From NCBI GenBank assembly GCA_019747895.1, contig JAIEQF010000025.1, positions 1-44,267 on the forward strand: a DNA stretch of 44,267 nucleotides. Direction: 5' to 3'. Position numbers and translations under genes: made by a program. The notes below the pieces were generated by a model. The model saw only the letters and a program-made list of their open reading frames with translations. It made no database searches and was not told where the DNA came from. Below are positions 25,855 to 34,304 of this stretch, piece after piece (position 1 is the stretch's first letter; each line of letters begins with the position of its first letter). Source of the DNA: Chthoniobacterales bacterium (GTDB lineage: Bacteria > Verrucomicrobiota > Verrucomicrobiia > Chthoniobacterales > UBA6821).

Positions 25855-26655
25855 TTACCATCCCTGAATGACTGCTCCCTCAAAAAGTTGGTTGGCTTTA
25901 CTGAAGACCTCAGCGCTTTGATAGGCTTTGACAAATTCCTGAACGTTTTTTTCGTTTTTATTATCTTCACGAGCAACGATGACATTCACGTAGGGAGAAT
26001 CTTTTTCTTCAACAAATAATCCGTCGCGTGTTGGAATCAAATTGATTTGCGTGGCATAAGTCGTATTGATAACCGCTACATCGACATCTTCGAGAGAACG
26101 AGGTAATTGGGCTGCCTCGAGCTCAATAAACTGGAGATGCTTTGGATTGCTGATGACATCGAGAGGCGTTCCTGTAAGACCAACATTTTCTTTTAAGGTG
26201 ATGAGGCCTTGTTTTTGAAGCAGGAGCAGCGCACGACCAAGATTCGTTGGATCGTTGGGAAGAGCGATTTTCGCTCCATCAGGGAGTTGATTCATCTGCT
26301 TAATTTTTTGAGAGTAGCCAGCCAGCGGAAAAACAAAAGTGTTACCAACCGAAGCAAGATGGTATCCACGATCTTTGATTTGAGCATCAAGATATGGTTT
26401 GTGCTGAAAAACATTCAGGTCGATGCTTCCATCGTTGAGCGCAATGTTAGGTGTCGCATAATCCGAGAAAGTAACAATCTGAACGGTGAGATCATATTTT
26501 TCTTTGGCTATCTTAGCAGCTGTTTCCATGAGGTCTGACTCGCGACCGCTAATCACACCGACTTTTAAAACATGATCCTCTTTTTTCCGTTGGCAGCTTG
26601 TGAAGGCAACAGTGAGGAGAAGAAGGGTGGTGAGGAGTTGGGTAGGGAGTCTCAT
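25855..26655 (-). CDS. metQ: Methionine ABC transporter lipoprotein (MetQ/NlpA family)
   Basis: 266 aa. Signal peptide with a lipobox-like end (AFTSC, Cys21), then the NlpA fold: LKVGVISGRESDLMETAAKIA, NDGSIDLNVFQHKPYLD, ALPNDPTNLGRALLLLQ, VAVINTTYATQ. It binds D/L-methionine at the membrane for the MetN/MetI importer encoded upstream on the same strand. In most genomes metN-metI-metQ are contiguous; here a DUF2442 pseudogene and repeat C3 separate metI from metQ. Confidence 0.93.
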   Translation of the reverse strand: MRLPTQLLTTLLLLTVAFTSCQRKKEDHVLKVGVISGRESDLMETAAKIAKEKYDLTVQIVTFSDYATPNIALNDGSIDLNVFQHKPYLDAQIKDRGYHLASVGNTFVFPLAGYSQKIKQMNQLPDGAKIALPNDPTNLGRALLLLQKQGLITLKENVGLTGTPLDVISNPKHLQFIELEAAQLPRSLEDVDVAVINTTYATQINLIPTRDGLFVEEKDSPYVNVIVAREDNKNEKNVQEFVKAYQSAEVFSKANQLFEGAVIQGW

Positions 26656-26670
26656 GTAAAAAATTATTAT

Positions 26671-26912
26671 TTATGCTTCTTTAGCGAAAGAAAGAATCTG
26701 ATCGATGTGCATATCATGAGATTCATCCCAGTAGATGAGACGATGGTCATGCTTGACGGATAAAAAAATCCTATGTGAGATAGTTTTTTATATGCCGGAG
26801 ATTTTAAAAAGCGCTTCATCTTTAAAAAAAGACGTCGATGATCAGATAGAGTAATATCCAACGAAAAATCTTTATGAGGGACTACTTCAAGAATTTTAGC
26901 TCTGTTTAGCAT
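26671..26912 (-). pseudogene. DUF2442-like gene with a -1 frameshift in a T7 run
   Basis: From ATG 26912 the frame reads MLNRAKILEVVPHKDFSLD and continues to KKLSHIGFF. It then meets seven T (A-run at 26762-26768 on the plus strand) and runs on out of register to a stop at 26667. If one T is added, the frame continues LSVKHDHRLIYWDESHDMHIDQ to a stop at 26671. That second ending matches the usual DUF2442 C-terminus, so the intact product would be 80-81 aa. The cause could be mutation, an assembly or sequencing error, or slippage at the homopolymer. DUF2442 proteins often sit in small toxin-antitoxin-like pairs; the partner is not evident here. Confidence 0.7.
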
Positions 26913-27004
26913 ATGCGATTAATTTTTTAATGGCCGATGACCGAACTACTCTATCGAATCTTTTGACATGATAAAATCAAAAAAAATGTAACTCAAAAGA
27001 CTGG

Positions 27005-27147
27005 AACTTTGTTTTTAAATTCGCTGAGGCAGATGAGGAACAAGGAGCGGCGGCGCACAGCGGCTGAGTGTATAGCTAATACTCGATGACGCGAGCACCG
27101 ACGCGACACAGTTCCTCGCTGCATCAGTAGAATTTAAAAACAAAGTT
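27005..27147. repeat. Palindromic repeat C3 (inverted orientation) with 18-bp perfect arms
   Basis: Arms 27005-27022 and 27130-27147 (AACTTTGTTTTTAAATTC) are perfect reverse complements. The 107-base core is the family C core read on the other strand (GAGTGTATAG, ACTCGATGACGCGAGCACC). It ends within the metI stop codon. The 233-base gap between metI and the DUF2442 remnant holds this and little else. Confidence 0.9.
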
Positions 27148-27799
27148 ACCGGTGATCAAATTTTTTCACGAGATAGTGACCCACACTCTGAATGAATTGA
27201 ACAAGGAGAATCAAAATTAAAACCGTCACCAACATGACCGTAGCATCAAAGCGTTGGTATCCGTAGCGAATGCCGATATCTCCTAGACCGCCGCCGCCGA
27301 TGGCTCCTGCCATGGCTGAATAGTTGACTAGCGTGATCATCGTGATGGTGACGCTATTCAAAATGCCGGGTAATGCTTCCGGCAAAAGAATTTTGGTGAT
27401 CATTTGAAAAGGTCGCAATCCCATTGCTTGAGCAGCATCCATGAGGCCGGAAGGAATTTCCATCAAGGTTCCTTCAACGAGTCGCGCCATGAAAGGAATA
27501 GCAGCGACGGTGAGTGGTACAATCGCAGCAACGGTTCCAATGCTGGTCCCAACAATGAATCGTGTGAAGGGAATGATCGCGACTAAGAGGATAATAAAGG
27601 GAATGGAACGGCCAGCATTAACGAGCATTTCGAGTGTTTTTTGGACGCGCGGGAGTGGCAGGATCTGACCTGGCCGCGTGATATGCAAAATAACCCCAAG
27701 TATTAATCCGAGGAGAGAGGCCACGAGCGTGGAGAAAAAAACCATGAGCATGGTTTCGCCTAATGCTGCTACGAGTAGTTTAATCATTGGTTCTGACAT
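27146..27799 (-). CDS. metI: Methionine ABC transporter permease
   Basis: 217 aa from ATG 27799, beginning [17 protein letters not shown]. Length and N-terminus match MetI of E. coli. Five hydrophobic segments; the EAA-type loop [25 protein letters not shown] contacts MetN. A longer frame upstream only reads metN in another register. The start overlaps the metN 3' end by 20 bases, so translation is likely coupled. The stop codon is at the edge of repeat C3. Confidence 0.93.
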   Translation of the reverse strand: MSEPMIKLLVAALGETMLMVFFSTLVASLLGLILGVILHITRPGQILPLPRVQKTLEMLVNAGRSIPFIILLVAIIPFTRFIVGTSIGTVAAIVPLTVAAIPFMARLVEGTLMEIPSGLMDAAQAMGLRPFQMITKILLPEALPGILNSVTITMITLVNYSAMAGAIGGGGLGDIGIRYGYQRFDATVMLVTVLILILLVQFIQSVGHYLVKKFDHR

Positions 27800-28823
27800 A
27801 TCCGAGGACTTCCAATTGAATGTTATTTTGAATGAAGAATTGTTGAGCTGCCTTGCATTGATGCTGCGTTCCAAAAAGTTCTGCAAGGAGATAACCAAAT
27901 TTGACTCCTCCGGCATATTCAACATCAGCGCTGAGAATGCTGATATCGATATTAAAAAAGCGACAAGCCTCGGAGATGAGTGGTTTGTCGACTGTGTTGC
28001 CCGTGAATCCAAGCTTTACCAAGGGATAGCTCTGATCGCATGGTGTTGATTTCATGCGAGCCACATACTCTTCAGGAATTTTGAGATGAAAGGTAGCATT
28101 AATAAATTCACGCGCAATGGGTGTTGCAGCATTGCTAAAAAAAGAAGTCACGCTGCCTCGTTCTATCAACTTGCCTTGATCTAGAATGGCCACTTCATCG
28201 CAAATAGTTTTGATGACATCCATTTCGTGCGTGATGAGCAAGATGGTAAGTCCTAATTTTCGATTAATTTTTTGAAGGAGGTTCAAGATGGAGTGCGTTG
28301 TTTTAGGATCCAAGGCGGAGGTCGCTTCATCACAAAGCAGCACTTTGGGAGAGGGGGCCAATGCTCTCGCAATAGCGACACGCTGCTTTTGGCCTCCAGA
28401 CAGCTCCGAGGGATAAGCCATGGCTCGATCTTCGAGGCCGACTAGTTGAAGTAACTCGCCAACTCGTTGTTTGATCTCTTTTTTGGAATGACCCGTTAGT
28501 TCTAATGGTAATGCAATATTTCCAAAAACAGTCCGCGAAGAGAGTAAATGAAATTGTTGAAAAATCATTCCCATTTTTCGACGCGCTTCGGTTAACTCTT
28601 CACGATTGAGGTGCATGAGATTCATCCCATCAACAAGGACAGAGCCTTGATCGGGACGTTCGAGAAGATTGACCATGCGGATCAAGGTGCTTTTTCCAGC
28701 TCCAGAAGCTCCAATGATCCCCATGATTTTTCCAGCAGGAACATGAAGACTAATATTTTGAAGAGCAGAGACGCTGCTGGAACCAGAATGATACTTTTTA
28801 TAAATGCCGTTGAGTTTAATCAT
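27780..28823 (-). CDS. metN: Methionine ABC transporter ATPase
   Basis: 347 aa. Walker [10 protein letters not shown] at 38-46, signature LSGGQKQR, Walker [14 protein letters not shown], and a C-terminal NIL domain (about 255-345; [14 protein letters not shown] to [16 protein letters not shown]), which in MetN binds methionine and causes transinhibition. The start is 15 bases downstream of manA, so transcription may begin upstream of manA. No SAM riboswitch was recognised upstream. Confidence 0.95.
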   Translation of the reverse strand: MIKLNGIYKKYHSGSSSVSALQNISLHVPAGKIMGIIGASGAGKSTLIRMVNLLERPDQGSVLVDGMNLMHLNREELTEARRKMGMIFQQFHLLSSRTVFGNIALPLELTGHSKKEIKQRVGELLQLVGLEDRAMAYPSELSGGQKQRVAIARALAPSPKVLLCDEATSALDPKTTHSILNLLQKINRKLGLTILLITHEMDVIKTICDEVAILDQGKLIERGSVTSFFSNAATPIAREFINATFHLKIPEEYVARMKSTPCDQSYPLVKLGFTGNTVDKPLISEACRFFNIDISILSADVEYAGGVKFGYLLAELFGTQHQCKAAQQFFIQNNIQLEVLGYVRTND

Positions 28824-28838
28824 GGAAGAAAAAAAAGT

Positions 28839-29783
28839 TTATTTTAATGATGTCCTCAAAAGAGTCGTGCCTGGGGATTCTGGGATCAAAAGAGGTTCTT
28901 GCATGCTTGCGGGGACTAAGAAAAATTGGCCTGGTGTGAACGTTTGAGTGCCACAACGGACTGTTCCGGTGAGGCAGGTGATCAATGAAAAATTATTTTC
29001 CTCGTTTGCTAAGCGAGGTTTGTCTAGCGTCCATTTTTCTATTTGAAAATAGGGAGAGTCAGCAATGAGTGATTGATCGCAAGATTGGATGCTTGGCTCG
29101 TAGTCCTCAAAATTAATCGAGGCTAAAGACTCGGCAAGGTGCAGCTGGCGCGGCTTGCCATCAAGCCCTTTGCGATTCCAGTCAAAGACGCGATAGGTCG
29201 TGTCGCTGTTTTGCTGGATTTCAGCAATCATGATTCCTTTTCCAAGAGCATGAAGACGTCCACTAGGAATAAACATGCTCTCTCCAGCATGGACAGGCAC
29301 CCGATGCAATGTCGATTCAATGTTTCCCTCCTGCAGCGCTTGTTCAAATTGTTCGCGCGTAACTCCTCGATGTAAACCGACATCGATCGTGGCTCCTGGA
29401 TCAGCTTCTAAAATATACCAGCATTCTGTTTTGGCTTCGCCGCCAAGCTGCTTGGCGAGGGCTTCTGGAGGGTGAACTTGAAGAGAGAGAATTTCAGCAG
29501 CATCGAGGACTTTGCAGAGGAGAGGGAAGCGAGATGAAGAATTTTTTGAATGAGCCTTTCCAAAAATCTCTTCGCGATGTTGCGTCCAAAGTTCCTGTAA
29601 ATTTTTTCCAGCCAGAGGGCCTTGTGCAACGATGCTCTGTGCCTCTGAGCGATCGACAATGGCCCAAAGCTCCCCAATTTTTTTTTCTGGAGGAAGAGAA
29701 AAATGCAAGAGCATCTCCAACCGGCGTCCTCCCCATGGGCGCTCCATAAAAATTGGTTGAAAGGTAATCGGATCGTTCGACAT
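28839..29783 (-). CDS. manA: Mannose-6-phosphate isomerase, class I
   Basis: 314 aa. Interconverts fructose-6-P and mannose-6-P with a zinc in a cupin fold. N-terminal FMERPWGGRRLE and KIGELWAI; zinc-site motif LSLQVHPP near residue 100; FIPSGRLHALGKGIMIAEIQQNSD later. The size is that of the short bacterial form. It is the first gene of a minus-strand run into metNI, with no obvious functional link, and is divergent from the secreted-protein gene at 29908. Confidence 0.92.
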   Translation of the reverse strand: MSNDPITFQPIFMERPWGGRRLEMLLHFSLPPEKKIGELWAIVDRSEAQSIVAQGPLAGKNLQELWTQHREEIFGKAHSKNSSSRFPLLCKVLDAAEILSLQVHPPEALAKQLGGEAKTECWYILEADPGATIDVGLHRGVTREQFEQALQEGNIESTLHRVPVHAGESMFIPSGRLHALGKGIMIAEIQQNSDTTYRVFDWNRKGLDGKPRQLHLAESLASINFEDYEPSIQSCDQSLIADSPYFQIEKWTLDKPRLANEENNFSLITCLTGTVRCGTQTFTPGQFFLVPASMQEPLLIPESPGTTLLRTSLK

Positions 29784-29907
29784 GGGTGCTATTTCAAGGA
29801 AAAGAAAAGCAGAATAACTACTTCTTTTATGAGAAGCAAATAGAAGGAGAAGTTTTTTGCAATTACGCCGTTTTGTGAGATATTGTAACGCTCTTAAACT
29901 AAAATTG

Positions 29908-31377
29908 ATGATGATGAAGAAGTTCCCCTCTGTTTTTTGCTTATTATTTTTATTGCTCCGTGCCGTTGCTGTGGCCCAAGAGAGCAGCGATGCTGCTTTA
30001 GCTCAACCAGCAACTTCACAAGATGCATCCAGGGGTGAAAACAGTTCTCCCTTAATGATGGCTCTTCGCGGGCCTCTAGCTCCAGCAGGAGCAGGCGAGC
30101 GCGGTGAGGCAGGTGGAGGAAGGGATCCTAGAAATGATGGCCGCGATCCTCGCTTTGATCGTGATGATGAGGAAGGTGACGGTGCTGATAGTGATGATGA
30201 GCAGCGAGGTGATCCGCAGCATCTTCATGTTCAAGAAGGAGTGGCGAGAGCGATACCGATAAACCCAATACTGCAACAAGACAATGAGTTTGGAAATCGA
30301 GCTGACATAAATCTTCTGAGAGGACAAGAAGCAAGATCTCTCGCAAGGCTAAGAGCCATGCAGCAAAAAACGTGGGTTGATAATTTCATGGAAGCATTTG
30401 GTAATCCGTTGAAGACCTTATTGAGATTAAAGGATGCTGTCGTTGAAAAAGCTTCCGCCTGCTGGCAAGGAGAATCAAGATTGCAGCAAGCGCAGAGACA
30501 AGCACGAGTATTGCAACAAAATATTCAATTAATGCAACATCAACTTGATAGAGCGGCGCCAGCAGAGCAGGTAATAATTCCAATTACCATGGAGAGACTC
30601 AACAATCTAGAAGCTCAATTGAATAGCGTGATTCGAGAGCAAGAAGATGCAGGAACTCCTTTGAACCCTGAACAAAAGGCTCAAAAGATGATAGAGCTAG
30701 CTACAACAGAATACTTCAATGATAGAGGTACTTCAACACTGTCAGAGGATGATTTAAAATGGCCCAATCTCAATTCCCTTGATTGGAGTTATTATCTTCA
30801 TGCAGATGATCGTGAACTTTTAGGTGCTCTCTATCAAAATCTATTTCAAAGCACATACGCGCAACTGCAATTAGAGCGACTTCAGTTAGCATCTCCCGAA
30901 AATCATGAGTTGAGTATTGATGAACAAGCAGAGCTGATGATAGAGGTTCTTAAAGCAAATTTACCAAGCCAGTATTTTAGTGATAATGTTCAACAAAGCA
31001 GGTGGCTTTATCAGCAAACATATATTCAAAAATGTTGGATGGATTTTGCACGCTTTCAAAATGTTTCTGACCTATTGCTGCGCAATGTTGCGTATAAGAT
31101 TTTTGATGAAGTGAATAACATTCCGTCATTCAATCGTTCAAACAATCGTCTTCTGACACCTCCACAACTATCATACCGCTTAATTCGAGTTGTTACTCAA
31201 GTGGCCCCTTTGTTGAATATTCCTGAGGAACAACGTTTGGATTATTGTCACGAATGGGCTTGCTCTCGACAAGGTCGCATGAATGACAACGAAATGACAA
31301 CATTGCTCAATGAGATTCGTCGTAATGGTCCTTTGATGGGGCTGCCGTTACCTTCTAGAATTATACCTCAGCAATAG
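29908..31377 (+). CDS. Secreted protein of unknown function, paralogue 1
   Basis: 489 aa from ATG 29908 (TTG 29857 has a better ribosome site, AAGGAGA at 29844-29850, but gives a 20-residue extension before the signal peptide). Signal peptide MMMKKFPSVFCLLFLLLRAVAVA. After it comes a low-complexity Gly/Asp/Arg stretch, then helical, Gln-rich sequence. Features shared with the protein at 31904: a PLMM tetrapeptide soon after the signal peptide, FMEAFGNPLKTL (near nt 30385-30420), and a C-terminal module ending YCHEWACSR (31243-31269). An earlier related module ends KCWMDFARFQ. I do not recognise the family. Periplasmic or exported location is inferred from the signal peptide. Confidence 0.72.
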   Translation: MMMKKFPSVFCLLFLLLRAVAVAQESSDAALAQPATSQDASRGENSSPLMMALRGPLAPAGAGERGEAGGGRDPRNDGRDPRFDRDDEEGDGADSDDEQRGDPQHLHVQEGVARAIPINPILQQDNEFGNRADINLLRGQEARSLARLRAMQQKTWVDNFMEAFGNPLKTLLRLKDAVVEKASACWQGESRLQQAQRQARVLQQNIQLMQHQLDRAAPAEQVIIPITMERLNNLEAQLNSVIREQEDAGTPLNPEQKAQKMIELATTEYFNDRGTSTLSEDDLKWPNLNSLDWSYYLHADDRELLGALYQNLFQSTYAQLQLERLQLASPENHELSIDEQAELMIEVLKANLPSQYFSDNVQQSRWLYQQTYIQKCWMDFARFQNVSDLLLRNVAYKIFDEVNNIPSFNRSNNRLLTPPQLSYRLIRVVTQVAPLLNIPEEQRLDYCHEWACSRQGRMNDNEMTTLLNEIRRNGPLMGLPLPSRIIPQQ

Positions 31378-31468
31378 ATTTTTTTTGAGCTTGGGTTTCA
31401 GCTGATTTTTTGATAGTAACGACGCCTTCATCAAAAATAGTAGCGACTTGTTGCAGCAGGGTGATAGG

Positions 31469-31830
31469 ATGAAGGAAGTTCAATTGTTGCGTGAGAGCGC
31501 TCAATATGTTTTTCAAACCCGCAAAGATGATCTTTCAAAGAGTGAAATTTTGAATTTAAAAGATATTTATCATCACCAACTCAAAGGAATATTATGACTC
31601 TCACAGAAGCATGGATTGAAGAAGGTCGACAAGAGGGCCTGCACAAAGGCTTGCAAGAAGGTCTACAAAAATTTCGCTCTTTGCTCGTTAAGCAGCTAGA
31701 ACGACGTTTTCCAAATCAAGTTACTTCTAATCATCTCCAATTGATTAAAGAAGCGGATAGTGAATCGCTTTCTCTTTGGGGAGAGAAACTCATCGATGCC
31801 AGTTCTATTGAAGAAGTTTTTATTTGGTAG
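31469..31830 (+). pseudogene. Decayed C-terminal fragment of an Rpn/PD-(D/E)XK-type nuclease (DUF4351-like tail)
   Basis: Two overlapping frames: 31469-31597 (MKEVQLLRESAQYVFQTRKD…) and 31594-31830 (MTLTEAWIEEGRQEG…), joined by ATGA. The second has the EGxxxGLQEGLQ repeats followed by LLVKQLERRFPNQV and KLIDASSIEEVFIW, the usual tail of recombination-promoting nuclease/putative transposase (Rpn, DUF4351) proteins. The catalytic N-terminal nuclease domain is absent. It is probably a remnant; the second frame alone could still make a 78-aa protein. Confidence 0.6.
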
Positions 31831-31903
31831 GATTTGAGACAGGAGAATAAAAGAAAATTCCACTTGTATCAAAAGCGCTTCGTGTGGTACTAATGCTTTT
31901 TTT

Positions 31904-33331
31904 ATGAAAGTCTCCCTCCATTTTTTCTTTGCCATTTTCTTTGCATCTTTTGCTTGCTCTGTTTTTGGAGAAACGCCAGAAATCGATCCCACGCTAAATA
32001 CTCCGTTAATGATGAAGAAACCCCCTGGTGCTCATGAAAAATCAAAGAATAATGGTGTAGAAGTAAGATTTGATTATGACGGCAGAGATAATAGACTTGT
32101 AACGGATCCTAATAATGATCCTTCTGTCTTCGCACAACGAGAAAATCTTACTACTACTACCCGAGGCATACAGGAGAGTAAATCTAACAACTTAAAAGAA
32201 GAATCAGAGAGTCCAGTTGTCAATCAGAACACCATGTTCGATCGTTTCATGGCAGTTTTTGGAAATCCAGTAGGAACACTTTTTGGACCCAATAAACAAC
32301 TAGAAGCGCAGGAGAGAATTCGTGCGGTAACGCAAAGGCAACGAGAAACTCTTAGTGCAGCTCTTAATCAAAAGATAACAGCTTCTAACAAAATAACGCT
32401 TAATTCAAGTGAGATGGCTGATTTATTAATGCAGGTGAAAGCAGAATTTAATCGAAGCCACATAAATCAGAGTGATGTTATAGATCGTCTTCTTGAATTG
32501 GCAGAAAAGGAAGGTGGAGTAGACTGTGCTGATGAATTTATTTTTAAAAATTTTGATGAATCTTTAGAGAATCTCCAACAAAGTCATGGCACTCTTGGCA
32601 GTTCTACTGCTGATCATGCAGTTATCGAACAAAGTGAACAAGAGCAAGCTCAGCAGTTGATCACAGCTGCTAAAAATTCACCTCTCTTTTCTAAGATTTT
32701 TAAGGTGAAAAGACTTAGTTGGTGCTTAGGGTGGGCTTCATCAAGACGTCATTCGGAGGCTGTGCTTGCTCAAGTAAAAGTTCTTGCAAATAGAGACGAG
32801 CCCTCCTTCGGTACACGCCAAGAGGAAAAAAATCAATACCGAATATTATATGAAGCTCAAGGAGCTCGAGCTTTAGAAAATGAATTTATGAAACTTCTCG
32901 CAAAAGAAAGTGCTGAACTTGCTGGAGCTGCCTTAAATGATCCTAACAAAATTGCTGATTTACTCATGACAGTCAGATGGCAATTTTATAAGGCTGTTCA
33001 AGTAGGCGCTGTCAATATTGATTCACAACTACTCTCTTTGGCAAAAGCTCAAGGAGATTTAGTTAGAGATGCTTTTTATTATCAAATTTTTGATCAGTCT
33101 CTTGATCAAATACAAAATAACCAACAACAGCTACTACGAGGGAATAATCGTCCGCTTTCTGCTCCTGAACTTGCTGAACAACTCATTAAGGCAGTTAAAC
33201 AATCGTCGCTTTTTACGACTGTTCCTGTAGACCAGCGCTTATCTTATTGTAGTGAATGGGCACGTTCTCGGTTAGCTGATGAAGAGGTTCTTAATCTTAT
33301 TCGTATTAACTGGACCCAGACCACAATATAG
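31904..33331 (+). CDS. Secreted protein of unknown function, paralogue 2, with two tandem modules
   Basis: 475 aa. Signal peptide MKVSLHFFFAIFFASFACSVFG. PLMM and FMAVFGNPVGTLFG motifs align with paralogue 1. Two internal modules of about 125 residues: nt 32405-32790, ending WCLGWASSR, and nt 32940-33310, ending YCSEWARSR. Each module runs ADLLM…V, then a segment like IFDQSLDQIQ / NFDESLENLQ, then LI.A.K.S.LF, then the [YW]C..WA.SR box. No enzyme motif was recognised. A conserved Cys and Trp in each box suggest a structural or binding role. The Rpn remnant separates the two paralogues. Confidence 0.75.
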   Translation: MKVSLHFFFAIFFASFACSVFGETPEIDPTLNTPLMMKKPPGAHEKSKNNGVEVRFDYDGRDNRLVTDPNNDPSVFAQRENLTTTTRGIQESKSNNLKEESESPVVNQNTMFDRFMAVFGNPVGTLFGPNKQLEAQERIRAVTQRQRETLSAALNQKITASNKITLNSSEMADLLMQVKAEFNRSHINQSDVIDRLLELAEKEGGVDCADEFIFKNFDESLENLQQSHGTLGSSTADHAVIEQSEQEQAQQLITAAKNSPLFSKIFKVKRLSWCLGWASSRRHSEAVLAQVKVLANRDEPSFGTRQEEKNQYRILYEAQGARALENEFMKLLAKESAELAGAALNDPNKIADLLMTVRWQFYKAVQVGAVNIDSQLLSLAKAQGDLVRDAFYYQIFDQSLDQIQNNQQQLLRGNNRPLSAPELAEQLIKAVKQSSLFTTVPVDQRLSYCSEWARSRLADEEVLNLIRINWTQTTI

Positions 33332-33427
33332 TTTTTGGCTAGAGGCCCCTCAAAATCCTTGAGGAGATAATCAGCAGTCTGAATACTCGTACTTTAATCA
33401 GGCCCTTGTTTTTCCATGACAATGGGA

Positions 33428-33455
33428 AAGCTCTTCTCTACGATGAGGAGAGCTT
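33428..33455 (+). promoter_or_regulatory. Hairpin covering the mlaE ribosome binding site
   Basis: AAGCTCTTCTC (33428-33438) pairs with GAGGAGAGCTT (33445-33455) through 10 Watson-Crick pairs and one G-U, with a 6-base loop. The right strand contains the GAGGAG Shine-Dalgarno sequence, 8 bases before the GTG start of mlaE. Confidence 0.6.
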
Positions 33456-33458
33456 GCC

Positions 33459-34304
33459 GTGACTACAAACCAAACATCGATTGCTGTCTCTTCAGCGTCA
33501 GCAAAAGCTCCCAAAGAAAAAAAACCGCTCCGACTTTTTTTAGGCGAGAATGTGTTGCAATATTTGCAGAGCAGCAAACAAACACTTGCTTTCATTGGGA
33601 GTGTAACGCTCAGCACGTTTCGATTCAAAAAATTTCGCTGGATGGATTGGTTTGTTCAAATGCAGCAATGTTGGCAATCCTCCATCTTCATTGTGAGTTT
33701 GATCAGTTTTTTAGTTGGCGTGATCTTAGCTTTTCAATCGGCGATTCAGCTGCGGCAGTATGGCGCTGGAATTTTTGTGGCTGATCTTGTTGGGCTTGCC
33801 GTGGTGCGCGAAATGGGGCCGATGATGGCTGCGATTGTGGTGGCAGGCGGTACGGGGGCCGGCTTCGCAGCAGCGTTGGGAAACATGCGAATCAATGAAG
33901 AGATCGATGCCTTAGAAACGTTAGGGATTTCTTCGATCGACTTTCTCGTGCTGCCGCGACTTTTGGCAGTGACTATCATGATGCCGATCCTAACCCTCTA
34001 TGCCAATCTTATGGGGATTTTAGGTGGCCTTTTTGTTTCATCAACCTTGCTCAGCATTCCAGCAATGGCTTATTGGATCGAGACTCAAAATCGTGTCGGT
34101 GTAACGGATGTTTCTATTGGAATTATCAAAAGTTTCTTTTTTGGAATCATGATTGCACTAACCGGCTGCTGGCGCGGCATGCAATGCAGTCGAGATACAA
34201 CCGGAGTGGGCGTGGCAACTTCTTCCGCTGTCGTGACGAGCATTATGCTCATTGTCTTGGGAGATGCGCTGTTTGCAGTCATCTACAATGCTCTAGGAAT
34301 ATGA
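33459..34304 (+). CDS. mlaE: Lipid-asymmetry ABC transporter permease (MlaE family)
   Basis: 281 aa from GTG 33459. Five to six membrane segments. MlaE family signatures: FLVGVILAFQSAIQLRQYGA, VVREMGPMMAAIVVAGGTGAGFAAALGNMRINEEIDAL and the C-terminal GVGVATSSAVVTS. MlaE forms the inner-membrane channel of the system that moves phospholipids between membranes. It overlaps mlaF by 4 bases (ATGA) and mlaD follows, giving the order mlaE-mlaF-mlaD. A second mlaE-like gene lies at 43298. The GAGGAG ribosome site is buried in a hairpin. Confidence 0.93.
   Translation: MTTNQTSIAVSSASAKAPKEKKPLRLFLGENVLQYLQSSKQTLAFIGSVTLSTFRFKKFRWMDWFVQMQQCWQSSIFIVSLISFLVGVILAFQSAIQLRQYGAGIFVADLVGLAVVREMGPMMAAIVVAGGTGAGFAAALGNMRINEEIDALETLGISSIDFLVLPRLLAVTIMMPILTLYANLMGILGGLFVSSTLLSIPAMAYWIETQNRVGVTDVSIGIIKSFFFGIMIALTGCWRGMQCSRDTTGVGVATSSAVVTSIMLIVLGDALFAVIYNALGI

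Noticed and set aside
27800-28012. Longer metI start
   Set aside because: The extension is metN in another frame; MSEPM at 27799 matches the family N-terminus and length.
28824-28838. SAM riboswitch before metN
   Set aside because: Only 15 bases separate manA and metN, and none was recognised upstream of manA.
34073-34300. Longer mlaF start
   Set aside because: It overlaps mlaE in another frame; ATG 34301 gives the normal MlaF N-terminus.
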